Assembly: GCA_003551455.1 (NCBI GenBank)
Contig: PUMR01000033.1
Coordinates: 1-9,754, forward strand
Source: Mollicutes bacterium
GTDB taxonomy: Bacteria; Bacillota_I; Bacilli_A; Izemoplasmatales; Izemoplasmataceae
Direction of reading: 5' to 3'
DNA: 9,754 bases
Each line of letters opens with the position of its first letter. Position 1 is the stretch's first letter. Made by a program: the position numbers and the translations under genes. Below, in pieces: positions 1-7,060 of the stretch. Below the pieces are notes generated by a model. That model was not told the DNA's origin and did no database searches. It saw nothing but the letters and a program-made list of their open reading frames with translations.

Positions 1-59
1 ATCTCTTCGCCTTTTTGGACGCGGAACTGCTTTCCGCCGGTTTCGAACACTGCGTACAT
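1..59 (-). CDS. rplU: 50S ribosomal protein L21, N-terminal fragment
   Basis: The minus strand from base 59 reads MYAVFETGGKQFRVQKGEE before running off the left edge. This is the characteristic L21 N-terminus (YAV/I-x-TGGKQ-x-RV). L21 is a 23S rRNA-binding protein of the large subunit, usually about 100 residues, so roughly four fifths of the gene lies outside the window. The ATG start is supported by an AGGAGG Shine-Dalgarno at 71-76 on the minus strand. The 11-base spacing is rather long, but a small inverted repeat could shorten it. The gene has its own promoter (226-254) and a leader of about 160 bases, so it is expressed independently of radC upstream. In Bacillota rplU is normally followed by a small cysteine-protease gene (ysxB/prp) and rpmA; that part is not visible here. 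Confidence 0.93.
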   Translation of the reverse strand, partial: MYAVFETGGKQFRVQKGEE

Positions 60-219
60 GCTCACGAGCACCTCCTCGTTGTCAAGACTCGCCATGGGGG
101 TGATGGTCGAAGACCATGCTTGGGTACCCTTTCTGAGCGGTATGCTGCTGAGCGTTGGCTTCCTCGGTGCCTTTCGGGCTTCAAGGGGAGCCGTTTGTCG
201 GTGTATCCCACCGAACAGC
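60..219 (-). promoter_or_regulatory. Structured 5' leader of rplU (probable L21 leader RNA)
   Basis: About 160 untranslated bases separate the predicted transcription start (near 219) from the rplU ATG. They hold several hairpins, read on the minus strand: TCGGTG/CACCGA with a 5-base loop (198-214), GGCT/AGCC (177-192), the palindrome GGGTACCC (122-129) and ATGGTC/GACCAT with a 3-base loop (103-117). The last sits about 27 bases upstream of the Shine-Dalgarno. An L21 leader family (Rfam L21_leader) is known upstream of rplU in Bacillota and is thought to let the ribosomal protein control its own mRNA. I assign this leader by position and structure, not by an alignment. There is no hairpin followed by a T-run, so control, if any, is more likely at translation than by an intrinsic attenuator. 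Confidence 0.6.
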
Positions 220-225
220 TACCCT

Positions 226-254
226 ATTATACAGGATGGAGGACTTCTTGTAAA
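226..254 (-). promoter_or_regulatory. Sigma-A-type promoter of rplU
   Basis: On the minus strand a -35 box TTTACA (254-249) lies exactly 17 bases from a perfect -10 box TATAAT (231-226). Transcription should start near base 219. This is the best promoter match in the window, which fits a strongly expressed ribosomal protein gene. It lies just after the radC stop codon. Confidence 0.88.
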
Positions 255-276
255 GGCGGAAACGACGAATTTCCCC

Positions 277-954
277 TCAAAGGTCGCCGTGCTCCTTGAA
301 CGAATGATAACGACCCTTGCCGACGATGACATGGTCGAGGACGATGATGTCCATGAGGCGGCCGTTCTTCACCATGGTGTCGGTGATCCGTTTGTCGCTT
401 TCCGACGGTGCGGGGTCACCCGAAGGGTGGTTGTGGACGAGGATGACGGAGGCTGCCGAGAGCACCACGGCTTGGCGGAACAGTTCCCGCGGATGCACGA
501 GGGCGGCCGAGAGCGAGCCGACAAAGAGTTTGCGTTTCTCGATGAGGGCCCCCTTCGTGTCGAGATAGAGCGCATAGAAGGTCTCTTGCGTCTTCGTCTC
601 CAAAGCGAGGCGCATGTGTTCATAGACGGCTTCCGGGTTGAGCAGCCGCTTCCGTGAGGGGAAGGGTTCGGCCATGAGCCGTTTGCCGAGCTCGAGGGCC
701 GACATGAGCTGGATCGCCTTCGTCTCGCCCATCCCCGGTATCCTTGTGAGTTCACGGACACTCGCCGTATCGAGCTGACGGATCGAGGGATAGCGACAAG
801 CGACGTCCTTGGCCAGATCGAGCACACTTTTCTTTTTCGTCCCCGTCCGCAGGATGATGGCGATGAGTTCCTGGACGGAAAGGGCCTCGCGCCCCTGCCG
901 CAAGAATCTTTCCCGCGGTCTTTCGGCATCCGGCATCTCTTTGATCAAATACAT
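277..954 (-). CDS. radC: RadC family JAB/MPN protein
   Basis: This 225-residue protein has the usual RadC length and layout. The N-terminal part has the conserved start (residues 9-40, including ERPRER and QELIAIILRTG) and a helix-hairpin-helix-like segment LTRIPGMGETKA near residues 69-80. The C-terminal JAB1/MPN domain carries the JAMM zinc motif H174-N-H176-PSGDPAPSES-D187, preceded by the family-typical VHPRELFRQA. RadC was long described as a DNA-repair protein, but that role is doubtful; it is a conserved JAMM-type metalloprotein of uncertain substrate. The ATG start has AAAGGGGG seven bases upstream (962-969). It lies 42 bases downstream of mutY with no terminator between them, so co-transcription with mutY is likely. 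In B. subtilis radC precedes the mre/min genes; here rplU follows directly. Confidence 0.95.
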   Translation of the reverse strand: MYLIKEMPDAERPRERFLRQGREALSVQELIAIILRTGTKKKSVLDLAKDVACRYPSIRQLDTASVRELTRIPGMGETKAIQLMSALELGKRLMAEPFPSRKRLLNPEAVYEHMRLALETKTQETFYALYLDTKGALIEKRKLFVGSLSAALVHPRELFRQAVVLSAASVILVHNHPSGDPAPSESDKRITDTMVKNGRLMDIIVLDHVIVGKGRYHSFKEHGDL

Positions 955-996
955 GCGACCGCCCCCTTTCTTCCCGATAATACGAAAGAGGCGGGG

Positions 997-2022
997 TCAT
1001 TTCTCTTTCAAGACGTCAAGAATCTTCCCGTGGGCCCGCGCGATGGCGACCGTCATGTCTTTGACATCATGAAAGCCGCCCCGGGCGGTGTCCGTCTCGA
1101 CGAGAAAAGCCTCCATCCGCCAGACCTTGTGGGTAAAAGCGTGGGTGAACGTGCCCAGAAACCGGATGTCCCCGGTGCGGATGCCGAAGTCTTTTTGCAA
1201 GTCCTCAAGCGCTCCATCGAGGTCCTTTCCATACTGGGGCAAAGTGTAGAGCCCCGCGAGAAGGCCGCGGTCGGTCCGTTTTTCCAAGAGGACACCCTGT
1301 TCATTCTTCACGACGAATGTCCGAAAGTCCTCCGTGGGTTTCGCTTTCTTGGCCCCTACCACGGGAAAAGCATCCACCTTGTCCTGTTTGTATGCGAAAC
1401 AATAATCCGCGAGCGGACAGCGCTCACATAGCGGACGCCGCTTGCACACCAACGCTCCGAGCTCCATGAGCGCCTCCGTGAACGTCCGTGGATCCGCATG
1501 TGCCATGGGGCCCGCCAACATGTCGCGGACCCGCCTCCTGACGCGTGTCTTGTCGGGATCATCGGCGATGCCGGCGATTCTCGCCATGATGCGCATGACA
1601 TTACCGTCTACGGCGGGTGTCCTTTTCCCGAACGCGATCGCCGCCAAAGCGGCGGCGGTGTAGTCCCCGATACCGGGAAGCGAACGCAAGGATTCCGGGT
1701 CGGTCGGGAACGACCCTCCATGGTCCGAGACGATGAGCTGCGCCGTTTTGTGGAGATTCTGCGCGCGGCGGTAGTATCCGAGGCCCTCCCAGAGTTTCAT
1801 GACCTCGTCCGCATCCGCCCGAGCCAAGGATTCCACCGTGGGAAAGACCGCGAGGAAACGTTCATAGTAGTCGACAACGGTCTCCATGCGCGTTTGCTGC
1901 AACATGGTCTCCGCCACGAGGATGGCGTAGGGATCGCGGGTCAGACGAAAAGGGAGCGCCCGTTTTTCCCGCTCGTACCAATCACATAGTTTCTTTGCGA
2001 ACTTTTTCGGGTCGTTGATCAT
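997..2022 (-). CDS. mutY: A/G-specific adenine glycosylase MutY
   Basis: MutY removes adenine mispaired with 8-oxoguanine during base-excision repair. The 341-residue protein has the HhH-GPD fold: catalytic Glu38 in AETMLQQT, the hairpin LPGIGDYTAAAL (115-126), and catalytic Asp139 in AVDGNV. A four-cysteine iron-sulfur motif follows at Cys193, Cys199, Cys202 and Cys208. The spacing is C-x5-C-x2-C-x5-C, one residue shorter in the first gap than the C-x6-C-x2-C-x5-C I know for the family. The C-terminal Nudix-like domain (about 233-341) carries GLLAGLYTLP and the loop F296-T-H298, matching the FSH-type loop that reads 8-oxoguanine. I chose the ATG at 2022, preceded by GGTGAG, because the protein then begins at a typical family position; an in-frame TTG at 2061 would add 13 unlikely residues. 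Probable first gene of a mutY-radC transcript. Confidence 0.95.
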   Translation of the reverse strand: MINDPKKFAKKLCDWYEREKRALPFRLTRDPYAILVAETMLQQTRMETVVDYYERFLAVFPTVESLARADADEVMKLWEGLGYYRRAQNLHKTAQLIVSDHGGSFPTDPESLRSLPGIGDYTAAALAAIAFGKRTPAVDGNVMRIMARIAGIADDPDKTRVRRRVRDMLAGPMAHADPRTFTEALMELGALVCKRRPLCERCPLADYCFAYKQDKVDAFPVVGAKKAKPTEDFRTFVVKNEQGVLLEKRTDRGLLAGLYTLPQYGKDLDGALEDLQKDFGIRTGDIRFLGTFTHAFTHKVWRMEAFLVETDTARGGFHDVKDMTVAIARAHGKILDVLKEK

Positions 2023-2184
2023 CGTCTCACCGGCTTCCCGGGCCAAACAATTGAGAAACAACGGTTTTCGTACGTGTACGTATCATTTCATTGCATCCGT
2101 ATGGAAAAGGCTTGCGGCGGCCAAAAGTCTGCGTATTCCGGGTGACTCGGCTGCCCGGGCGGGTCCCTTCTCGTTTGGGGCAGG
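2023..2184 (-). promoter_or_regulatory. mutY upstream region with two adjoining inverted repeats
   Basis: The 162 bases between the folC terminator and mutY hold no gene. Because folC ends in a strong terminator, the mutY-radC promoter should be here, but I find no convincing -35/-10 pair; the best candidates match only poorly. Two inverted repeats abut each other, in + strand terms: AAAC-AACG-GTTT at 2056-2067 and CGTAC-GT-GTACG at 2069-2080. Lying 34-58 bases before the mutY ATG, they are plausible operator half-sites. The first vaguely resembles a Gram-positive LexA box (GAAC-N4-GTTC) with two mismatches. Function is inference only. Confidence 0.35.
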
Positions 2185-2207
2185 AAAAAGCGCCCTTCCG
2201 GGGGCGC
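2185..2207 (-). terminator. Rho-independent terminator after folC
   Basis: Read on the minus strand, the stem GCGCCC/GGGCGC with loop CCGGAA (2207-2190) is followed directly by TTTTT (2189-2185). It lies 20 bases past the folC stop codon and should end the valS-folC transcript. On the opposite strand the T-run is only three bases, so the terminator points one way. Confidence 0.87.
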
Positions 2208-2226
2208 GTTTCCCTTGAGGCCTCCA

Positions 2227-3522
2227 TCAAGCGCTTTTTCGTTCTTGCAGAGGGGCATGTTCGTCGAGGATGTAGGTGCGGACGGCACTGATGAAATAGA
2301 GCGAACCCGTGATGAGCAGAATCGTGTTCTCGTCTTTGTCCAGGGCTTCGTCATAGGCTTCACGATAATCACGGAAAGCTTTCGTCCGTTGATGAAGGCA
2401 CTTTTTCGCGAGATTTTCCGCCTGTTCGGCGCGATGATAGGGGATTTGGGTGAAGAGGAGTTCGTCGGCGAAATCCTCCAAAAGCCGTAACATCGGCGTG
2501 TAATCCTTGTCGGCCATGACAGCGAAAAGGACCCGCATCTTCCGGGTGGGGAAATAGGCCCGCATCGAGGCGATGGTCGCCTCCAAGCTGGAGATGTTGT
2601 GGGCGCCGTCAAGGATGACGCTTTCGCCGAAACGCTCCATCCTGCCGGGAAAGCGGGCTTGCAAGAGCCCCTTCTTCTTCGCGGCGAGAGCGATGGGCAG
2701 GTTCTCCTTCTCTTTGAGGACATCCGCCGCCAACAGGGCGGTGCGGGCGTTCTCCACCTGGTGCAGACCGATCATGGCGAGGGAGTAGGTGGTGGCGCCC
2801 AACGTGAAGGTCGTGGGAATCGCGGGGTTCATCTTTTGCACCGGGTGGTCGCGGATGAGATGCAGGTCGCTTCCCTGTTTTCGCGCATGTTCGGCGAAAA
2901 GGCCCTCGAGCGCGGGATCGATTCCCCCGGCGACGAGGGGGACGCCCGGCTTGACGATGCCGAGCTTGTTCTTCGCGATCTCTGCGAGCGTGTCGCCGAG
3001 CACGTGCATGTGGTCATAGCCCACGGTGGTGATGACGGCGAGTACGGGCGCGATGACGTTCGTGGCGTCCAAGGTGCCCCCGAGGCCGACCTCGTAGAGG
3101 ACATAGTCGACGTCGCGGTCGCGGAAATAGAGGAAGCTCACCAGGGTGACGAGCTCGAAGAAGGTGATCTGGTCTTGGTATTGCTCACGGTAGGACGCCT
3201 GGAAATCATGGATTTCGTTGATGTAGTGAAGGAGGTCCGCATCGGCGATCGGTTCGTTGTTCAAGGTGATGCGTTCGTTGAAACTGACGACATAGGGGGA
3301 GGTGAAAGTGCCGACCTTGCAACCCGCCGCGAGGAGGATCTCCTTGAGATAGGTCAAAGTCGAGCCCTTGCCGTTCGTCCCGCCGATGTGGATGGTCTTG
3401 AAGGACTTTTCCGGATGGTCGAGAAGCTTCACGGCCCGTTCCATGCGGGAGAGATCGTACTTGTCGCCGAAGCGGGTGATGCCCTCGATCCAGTGTTGGG
3501 CCTCTTTCAGCGTCTTGAACAT
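2227..3522 (-). CDS. folC: Folylpolyglutamate synthase / dihydrofolate synthase
   Basis: FolC adds glutamate to (dihydro)folates, keeping them in the cell; many bacterial forms also make dihydrofolate from dihydropteroate. The 431-residue protein has the expected length and Mur-ligase-like motifs: P-loop GGTNGKGS (47-54), folate/omega-loop region SPYVVSFNERI (75-85), EVGLGGTLDATN (144-155), and in the C-terminal domain DGAHN (305-309) and a MADKDY segment. Thr150 stands where many homologues have Arg (GGRLDATN), but this position varies in some Bacillota, so I would not infer loss of activity. The ATG at 3522 lies one base after the valS stop (TGA-C-ATG), implying translational coupling with valS. 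The reading frame is open further upstream into valS but encodes no recognisable extension. The sequence alone does not show whether it is mono- or bifunctional. Confidence 0.95.
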   Translation of the reverse strand: MFKTLKEAQHWIEGITRFGDKYDLSRMERAVKLLDHPEKSFKTIHIGGTNGKGSTLTYLKEILLAAGCKVGTFTSPYVVSFNERITLNNEPIADADLLHYINEIHDFQASYREQYQDQITFFELVTLVSFLYFRDRDVDYVLYEVGLGGTLDATNVIAPVLAVITTVGYDHMHVLGDTLAEIAKNKLGIVKPGVPLVAGGIDPALEGLFAEHARKQGSDLHLIRDHPVQKMNPAIPTTFTLGATTYSLAMIGLHQVENARTALLAADVLKEKENLPIALAAKKKGLLQARFPGRMERFGESVILDGAHNISSLEATIASMRAYFPTRKMRVLFAVMADKDYTPMLRLLEDFADELLFTQIPYHRAEQAENLAKKCLHQRTKAFRDYREAYDEALDKDENTILLITGSLYFISAVRTYILDEHAPLQERKSA

Positions 3523-3523
3523 G

Positions 3524-6121
3524 TCACGAGAGGTCCCCGATCCGCTTCTTGACTTGTTCGAGCTGTTTTTTGTAGCGTTCGAGCTTTTGTTTCTCCTCTT
3601 CCACTTTCTTTTCCGGGGCCTTTTCCAAAAATCCCTGGTTGGAGAGCATCTTCTTGGCGCGGGCGACCTCGCCTTCGAGTCGCTTCTTCTCGGCTTTCTG
3701 CTTGCGCAGCTCGGCTTCGATGTCGACAAGGTCGCCGAGCGGCACATGCAGGGTGAAATCGACATCGACGAACGAGCGCGTTTTTGTCGCGGGCTTCGCA
3801 TCTTGTCCGATTTCGAACTTGTCGGGGATCACGAAAGCGCAGATGAGGCGCTCGTTGTCGCGGATGATTCTTTCGGCGCGCTTGTTGCAGGCGATGTGGA
3901 TGTCGATGGGTTGTTTGGCGGGAACATCGTATTCGCTCCGCACATTGCGCACACGGGTGATGATCGATTGGACGGTCGCGAAAGCCTCCACGGCCTCTTT
4001 GTCGAGGCGGGCCTTCTTCGCCTCGGGCCAGGGGGCGACCATGATCGATTCGGCATCCCGGACGGGCAGGTTCTGATAGATCTCCTCGGTCACGAAGGGC
4101 ATGAACGGATGCAACATCTTCAAGACCTGCAAGAGCACTTCGTGCAAGACCGCTTTCGCCGTCTTCTTCTTCGCTTCGTCTTCGCCGTAGAGGACGGGCT
4201 TGCACATCTCCACATACCAGCTCGCGACTTCTTCCCAGCTGAAGTTGTAGAGGGTGCGGGCGACTTCGCCGAACTCGAACTTCTCGTAGTTCCTGTCGAC
4301 CTCGGTGATGACCGACTGCAACCGCGAGAGCACCCAGCGGTCGGGCAGCGTGAGGGCCCCTTCTTCCACGCCGAGGTCCGCTTCCTCCATGCCCTCGAGA
4401 TGCATGAGGACGAAACGGGAGATGTTCCAGAGCTTGTTGATGTAGTTCCAGCTCGAAGCGACCTTCTCGAACTCGAAACGGAGGTCCTGACCCGGGGCGG
4501 AATTCGTCGAGAGGAAATAACGGAGCGTGTCCATGCCGTACTCGTCGCGGACGTCCATGGGGTCGACGCCGTTGCCGAGCGACTTGGACATCTTGCGGCC
4601 GTGTTCATCCCGGATGAGGCCATGGATGAGGACCTTCTCGAAGGGCGTCTCGCCTGTGAATTCCAGACCCTGGAAGATCATGCGGGCGACCCAGAAGAAG
4701 ATGATGTCGTAGCCCGTGACCATGGTCTGGGTGGGATAGTACCTCCGGAAATCCGCGGTCGCTTCGGGCCAGCCCAGGGTGGAGAAGGGCCAGAGCGCCG
4801 AGGAGAACCAGGTGTCGAGGACGTCCTCGTCCTGCTTGTAGCCCTCCGGTGGATTGTCGCCGACATAGACTTCGCCCGAAGGTCCGTAATAGGCGGGGAT
4901 GCGGTGTCCCCACCAGAGCTGGCGACTGATGCACCAATCCTGGATGTCTTCCATCCAGCGTTTGAAGACCTTCTCGAAACGCGGCGGGACGAAACGGGCC
5001 GTGGATTTCGCGAGCGCCTGCTTGGCCAAGGGTTTCATCTTGACGAACCACTGCCTGGAAAGGCGGGGTTCCACGACGACGCCCGTGCGTTCGCTGTGGC
5101 CCACGCTGTGGCGGATGGTCTCGACCTTGTCCAGAAGCCCCTTCTCTTTCAAGTCGGCGACCAGGGCTTTCCGGCACGCGAAGCGGTCCATGCCCTCATA
5201 CTGGAAAGCCTTGGCGTTCATCGTGCCGTCCTCGTTCATGCAAAGCGGCATGTCGAGGCCGTGGCGTTCGCCGACCAAGAAATCGTTGGGGTCATGCGCG
5301 GGGGTGACCTTGACCGCCCCCGTGCCGACTTCGGTGTCGACGTAGGGGTCGGTGATGACGGGGATGGCCACGTCGGTGCCGGGGATGAGCACCTTCTTGC
5401 CCACGAAGTGCTGCCTCTTCTCATCCTCGGGATGGATCATGACCGCGGTGTCGCCGAACATGGTCTCGGGGCGCGTCGTGGCGATCCGGATGTGGTCGCT
5501 CTTGTCTTCGAGGTAGTAGCGGAAATAGTAGAACGCCCCTTCGACCTCCTCGTGTTCGACCTCGATGTTGGAGAGGGCGGTCTTCGCTTCCACATCCCAG
5601 TTGATGATGCTTTCTTTGCGGTAGACGAGCCCTTTCTCGTACAAGCGGAAAAAGACCTCCTTGACGGCGTGGGAAAGTCCCTCATCCAGAGTGAAGCGCT
5701 CCTTGGCGTAATCGACGCTGATGCCGAGGGCGGCCCACTGTTCGCGGATGAAGCCGGCGTATTCCTCTTTCCATTTCCAGGCCTCTTGCAGGAATTTCTT
5801 CCTGCCCAGTTCAAAGCGGTCCGTCCCCCGTTCCCGGAGGAGCTCGTCCACCTTGGCCTGCGTCGCGATACCGGCGTGGTCCATGCCGGGAAGGTACAAG
5901 GCGTCGTAACCTTCCATCCGTTTCTTGCGGATGATGATGTCTTGCAGGGTGTTGTCCCAGGCGTGGCCGAGATGGAGCTTGCCCGTGACGTTCGGGGGCG
6001 GGATGACGATGGTGTAGGGCTTCTTGGCTTCGTCTCCCGAAGCGAAGAAGCCTTGTTTCCGCCACCATTCGTACTTGCCTTCTTCGACTCTTTTGTGGTC
6101 GTACTTTTTCGAGAGTTCCAT
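3524..6121 (-). CDS. valS: Valine--tRNA ligase
   Basis: This cytoplasmic class I synthetase of 865 residues (family usually about 870-950) charges tRNA-Val and edits mischarged Thr. Motifs in order: PPPNVTGKLHLGH (41-53), holding the HIGH signature; PGMDHAGIATQ (78-88); the CP1 editing insertion in roughly residues 150-360; the WWGHRIPAYY and DTWFSSALWP segments; KMSKS at 510-514, followed by LGNGVDP; an alpha-helical anticodon-binding domain with the typical HPFMPFVTEEIYQ; and a highly charged coiled-coil tRNA-binding arm (797-865). The ATG has a perfect AGGAGG seven bases upstream (6129-6134). It is preceded by a valine T-box leader and followed after one base by folC. The whole gene avoids TTA, CTA and TCA codons, which leaves a 922-codon open frame on the opposite strand. 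Confidence 0.98.
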   Translation of the reverse strand: MELSKKYDHKRVEEGKYEWWRKQGFFASGDEAKKPYTIVIPPPNVTGKLHLGHAWDNTLQDIIIRKKRMEGYDALYLPGMDHAGIATQAKVDELLRERGTDRFELGRKKFLQEAWKWKEEYAGFIREQWAALGISVDYAKERFTLDEGLSHAVKEVFFRLYEKGLVYRKESIINWDVEAKTALSNIEVEHEEVEGAFYYFRYYLEDKSDHIRIATTRPETMFGDTAVMIHPEDEKRQHFVGKKVLIPGTDVAIPVITDPYVDTEVGTGAVKVTPAHDPNDFLVGERHGLDMPLCMNEDGTMNAKAFQYEGMDRFACRKALVADLKEKGLLDKVETIRHSVGHSERTGVVVEPRLSRQWFVKMKPLAKQALAKSTARFVPPRFEKVFKRWMEDIQDWCISRQLWWGHRIPAYYGPSGEVYVGDNPPEGYKQDEDVLDTWFSSALWPFSTLGWPEATADFRRYYPTQTMVTGYDIIFFWVARMIFQGLEFTGETPFEKVLIHGLIRDEHGRKMSKSLGNGVDPMDVRDEYGMDTLRYFLSTNSAPGQDLRFEFEKVASSWNYINKLWNISRFVLMHLEGMEEADLGVEEGALTLPDRWVLSRLQSVITEVDRNYEKFEFGEVARTLYNFSWEEVASWYVEMCKPVLYGEDEAKKKTAKAVLHEVLLQVLKMLHPFMPFVTEEIYQNLPVRDAESIMVAPWPEAKKARLDKEAVEAFATVQSIITRVRNVRSEYDVPAKQPIDIHIACNKRAERIIRDNERLICAFVIPDKFEIGQDAKPATKTRSFVDVDFTLHVPLGDLVDIEAELRKQKAEKKRLEGEVARAKKMLSNQGFLEKAPEKKVEEEKQKLERYKKQLEQVKKRIGDLS

Positions 6122-6152
6122 GGTCAGACCTCCTGACGGTGCATGTTCAACG

Positions 6153-6186
6153 AAAAAATCCTCATGGCTTCATCTAGCCATAAGGA
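6153..6186 (-). terminator. Attenuator terminator of the valS T-box
   Basis: On the minus strand the 11-base arms TCCTTATGGCT (6186-6176) and AGCCATGAGGA (6169-6159) pair with one T·G wobble around a 6-base loop, followed by six T residues (6158-6153). The first arm also supplies the CCTT that would pair with the T-box AAGG in the antiterminator, so the two structures exclude each other. Transcripts should stop here when tRNA-Val is charged. Confidence 0.92.
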
Positions 6187-6382
6187 CGAAAGTTCCGCGG
6201 TACCACCTTATTTCCAACTCGCGTTGGCTCTCTTTCAGGCGTTAACGCCGCCGACGGGACCGGCTACTCATCGTTCACCCGCCCTACTCCCGGGCTACCT
6301 TCTCCGCGATCGGCCACCGGTTCGCAGCGCCACCGGCTCTCTTGGGGCGTATTCACGGATACTCTTCCCGTTCTTCGTATTT
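6153..6382 (-). promoter_or_regulatory. Valine T-box leader (tRNA-sensing riboswitch) of valS
   Basis: The minus strand holds a complete T-box layout. Stem I opens with CGGG (6370-6367), closed by CCCG (6294-6291). Its internal loop has the AGTA element (6363-6360) facing the specifier GTA, a valine codon, at 6298-6296, followed by a purine. The distal arm carries AGAGAG, then CCGGT/ACCGG. Further on come the perfect 12-base palindrome GGCGTTAACGCC and Stem III, CCAAC-GCGA-GTTGG (6227-6214). The T-box AAGGTGGTACCGCGG (6209-6195) contains TGGT, matching the ACCA end expected of uncharged tRNA-Val. The attenuator terminator follows. Uncharged tRNA-Val should stabilise the antiterminator and allow valS-folC expression. 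There is no terminator between engB and this leader, so read-through from engB would be attenuated here too. Confidence 0.95.
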
Positions 6383-6388
6383 GAGACA

Positions 6389-6417
6389 AGTGTACCACAG
6401 CTTCTTGGTCTTTTCAA
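6389..6417 (-). promoter_or_regulatory. Promoter of the valS leader
   Basis: On the minus strand, -35 TTGAAA (6417-6412) and -10 TACACT (6394-6389) are 17 bases apart, placing the start near 6382, just before the first T-box stem. The -35 box overlaps the engB stop codon (TGA at 6416-6414). Confidence 0.8.
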
Positions 6418-7007
6418 GATGACGCCGCGAGAAGTTCGTCGAGTTTCGCCAAAAGCGGCTCCCGGCAGGCGGCGTCCTCTTTCGAAAAGAGGATGGTTTC
6501 CGTCGTCTCGTCGAGCTGGAGGGTCTCGGCGAGAACCCGCAGGTGTCGCGCGCGCTTGTTTTTGGAGACCTTGTCGGTCTTGGTGGCGATGATGGTGAAG
6601 GGTCTTTCACAATGGTTCAAGAATCCCGCCATGGTCATATCGTCTTCTGTCGGCGGATGGCGGAAGTCGATGAGCAGGAACACATGGCGGAGGGCTTTCC
6701 TCGTCGTGAGATAGTTCTCGAACATGCGGCCGAAAAAGGCCCTTCTCTTTTTCGAGGCCTTCGCATACCCATACCCCGGCGCATCGACGATGCGGAAGGA
6801 GTCATCCACGAGATAGAAGTTCAGCGTCTTCGTCTTGCCGGGCTTTTGCGAGGTGTAAGCGAGGTTCTTCCGGCCGAGGAGTCGGTTGATGACGGTGGAC
6901 TTGCCGACGTTCGAGCGGCCGATGAAGAGGAACTCGGGGTGGTCGGTTGATGGGAAGCCCGCTTCGTCGACGGCGAGTACGGGTCCCTCGATCTTTTGAA
7001 AATGCAT
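6414..7007 (-). CDS. engB: Ribosome biogenesis GTPase YsxC/EngB
   Basis: EngB (YihA/YsxC) is an essential TRAFAC-class GTPase needed for late assembly of the 50S subunit. The 197-residue protein has the family's usual length and the ordered G motifs: G1 GRSNVGKST (30-38); the G2 region PGKTKTLNFY (56-65); G3 DAPGYGYA (75-82); the family signature LLIDFRHPPTEDD (111-123); and G4 TKTD (142-145). The presumed G5 loop reads FSKEDA, a little different from the more common S-S/A-x3-K/G form. The ATG at 7007 has an excellent AAGGAGG six bases upstream (7014-7020). It follows lon, as ysxC follows lonA in B. subtilis, but here a terminator and a separate promoter lie between them. No terminator separates it from the valS leader. 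Confidence 0.97.
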   Translation of the reverse strand: MHFQKIEGPVLAVDEAGFPSTDHPEFLFIGRSNVGKSTVINRLLGRKNLAYTSQKPGKTKTLNFYLVDDSFRIVDAPGYGYAKASKKRRAFFGRMFENYLTTRKALRHVFLLIDFRHPPTEDDMTMAGFLNHCERPFTIIATKTDKVSKNKRARHLRVLAETLQLDETTETILFSKEDAACREPLLAKLDELLAASS

Positions 7008-7031
7008 GGCGGGCCTCCTTGTCTTGCCATC

Positions 7032-7060
7032 ATTCTACCGCACGCAAAAGAAAAAGGCAA
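7032..7060 (-). promoter_or_regulatory. Candidate promoter of engB
   Basis: On the minus strand, TTGCCT (7060-7055, four of six consensus bases) and TAGAAT (7037-7032, five of six) are 17 bases apart, giving a start near 7025 and a leader of about 18 bases. The -35 box is part of the lon terminator stem, and the spacer contains its T-run. This would separate engB expression from lon. Confidence 0.6.

Noticed and set aside
256..276. Hairpin after radC as an intrinsic terminator
   Set aside because: The stem GGAAA/TTTCC is only five base pairs with an A/T-rich top and a three-base T-run that belongs to the rplU -35 box. It is too weak to call.
2023..2061. Upstream TTG start that would extend MutY by 13 residues
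   Set aside because: The extension has no family similarity and no Shine-Dalgarno before it. The ATG at 2022 has GGTGAG just upstream and gives the usual N-terminus.
3523..3801. Extension of the folC frame upstream into valS
   Set aside because: The extra residues are an out-of-frame reading of the valS coiled-coil end. FolC similarity begins at the ATG at 3522.
3368..6136. A 922-codon open frame on the + strand across valS
   Set aside because: It is codon-aligned with valS, lacks any recognisable motif and is rich in Asp/Glu/Val/Leu as expected from the reverse complement. ValS has every family motif on the other strand.
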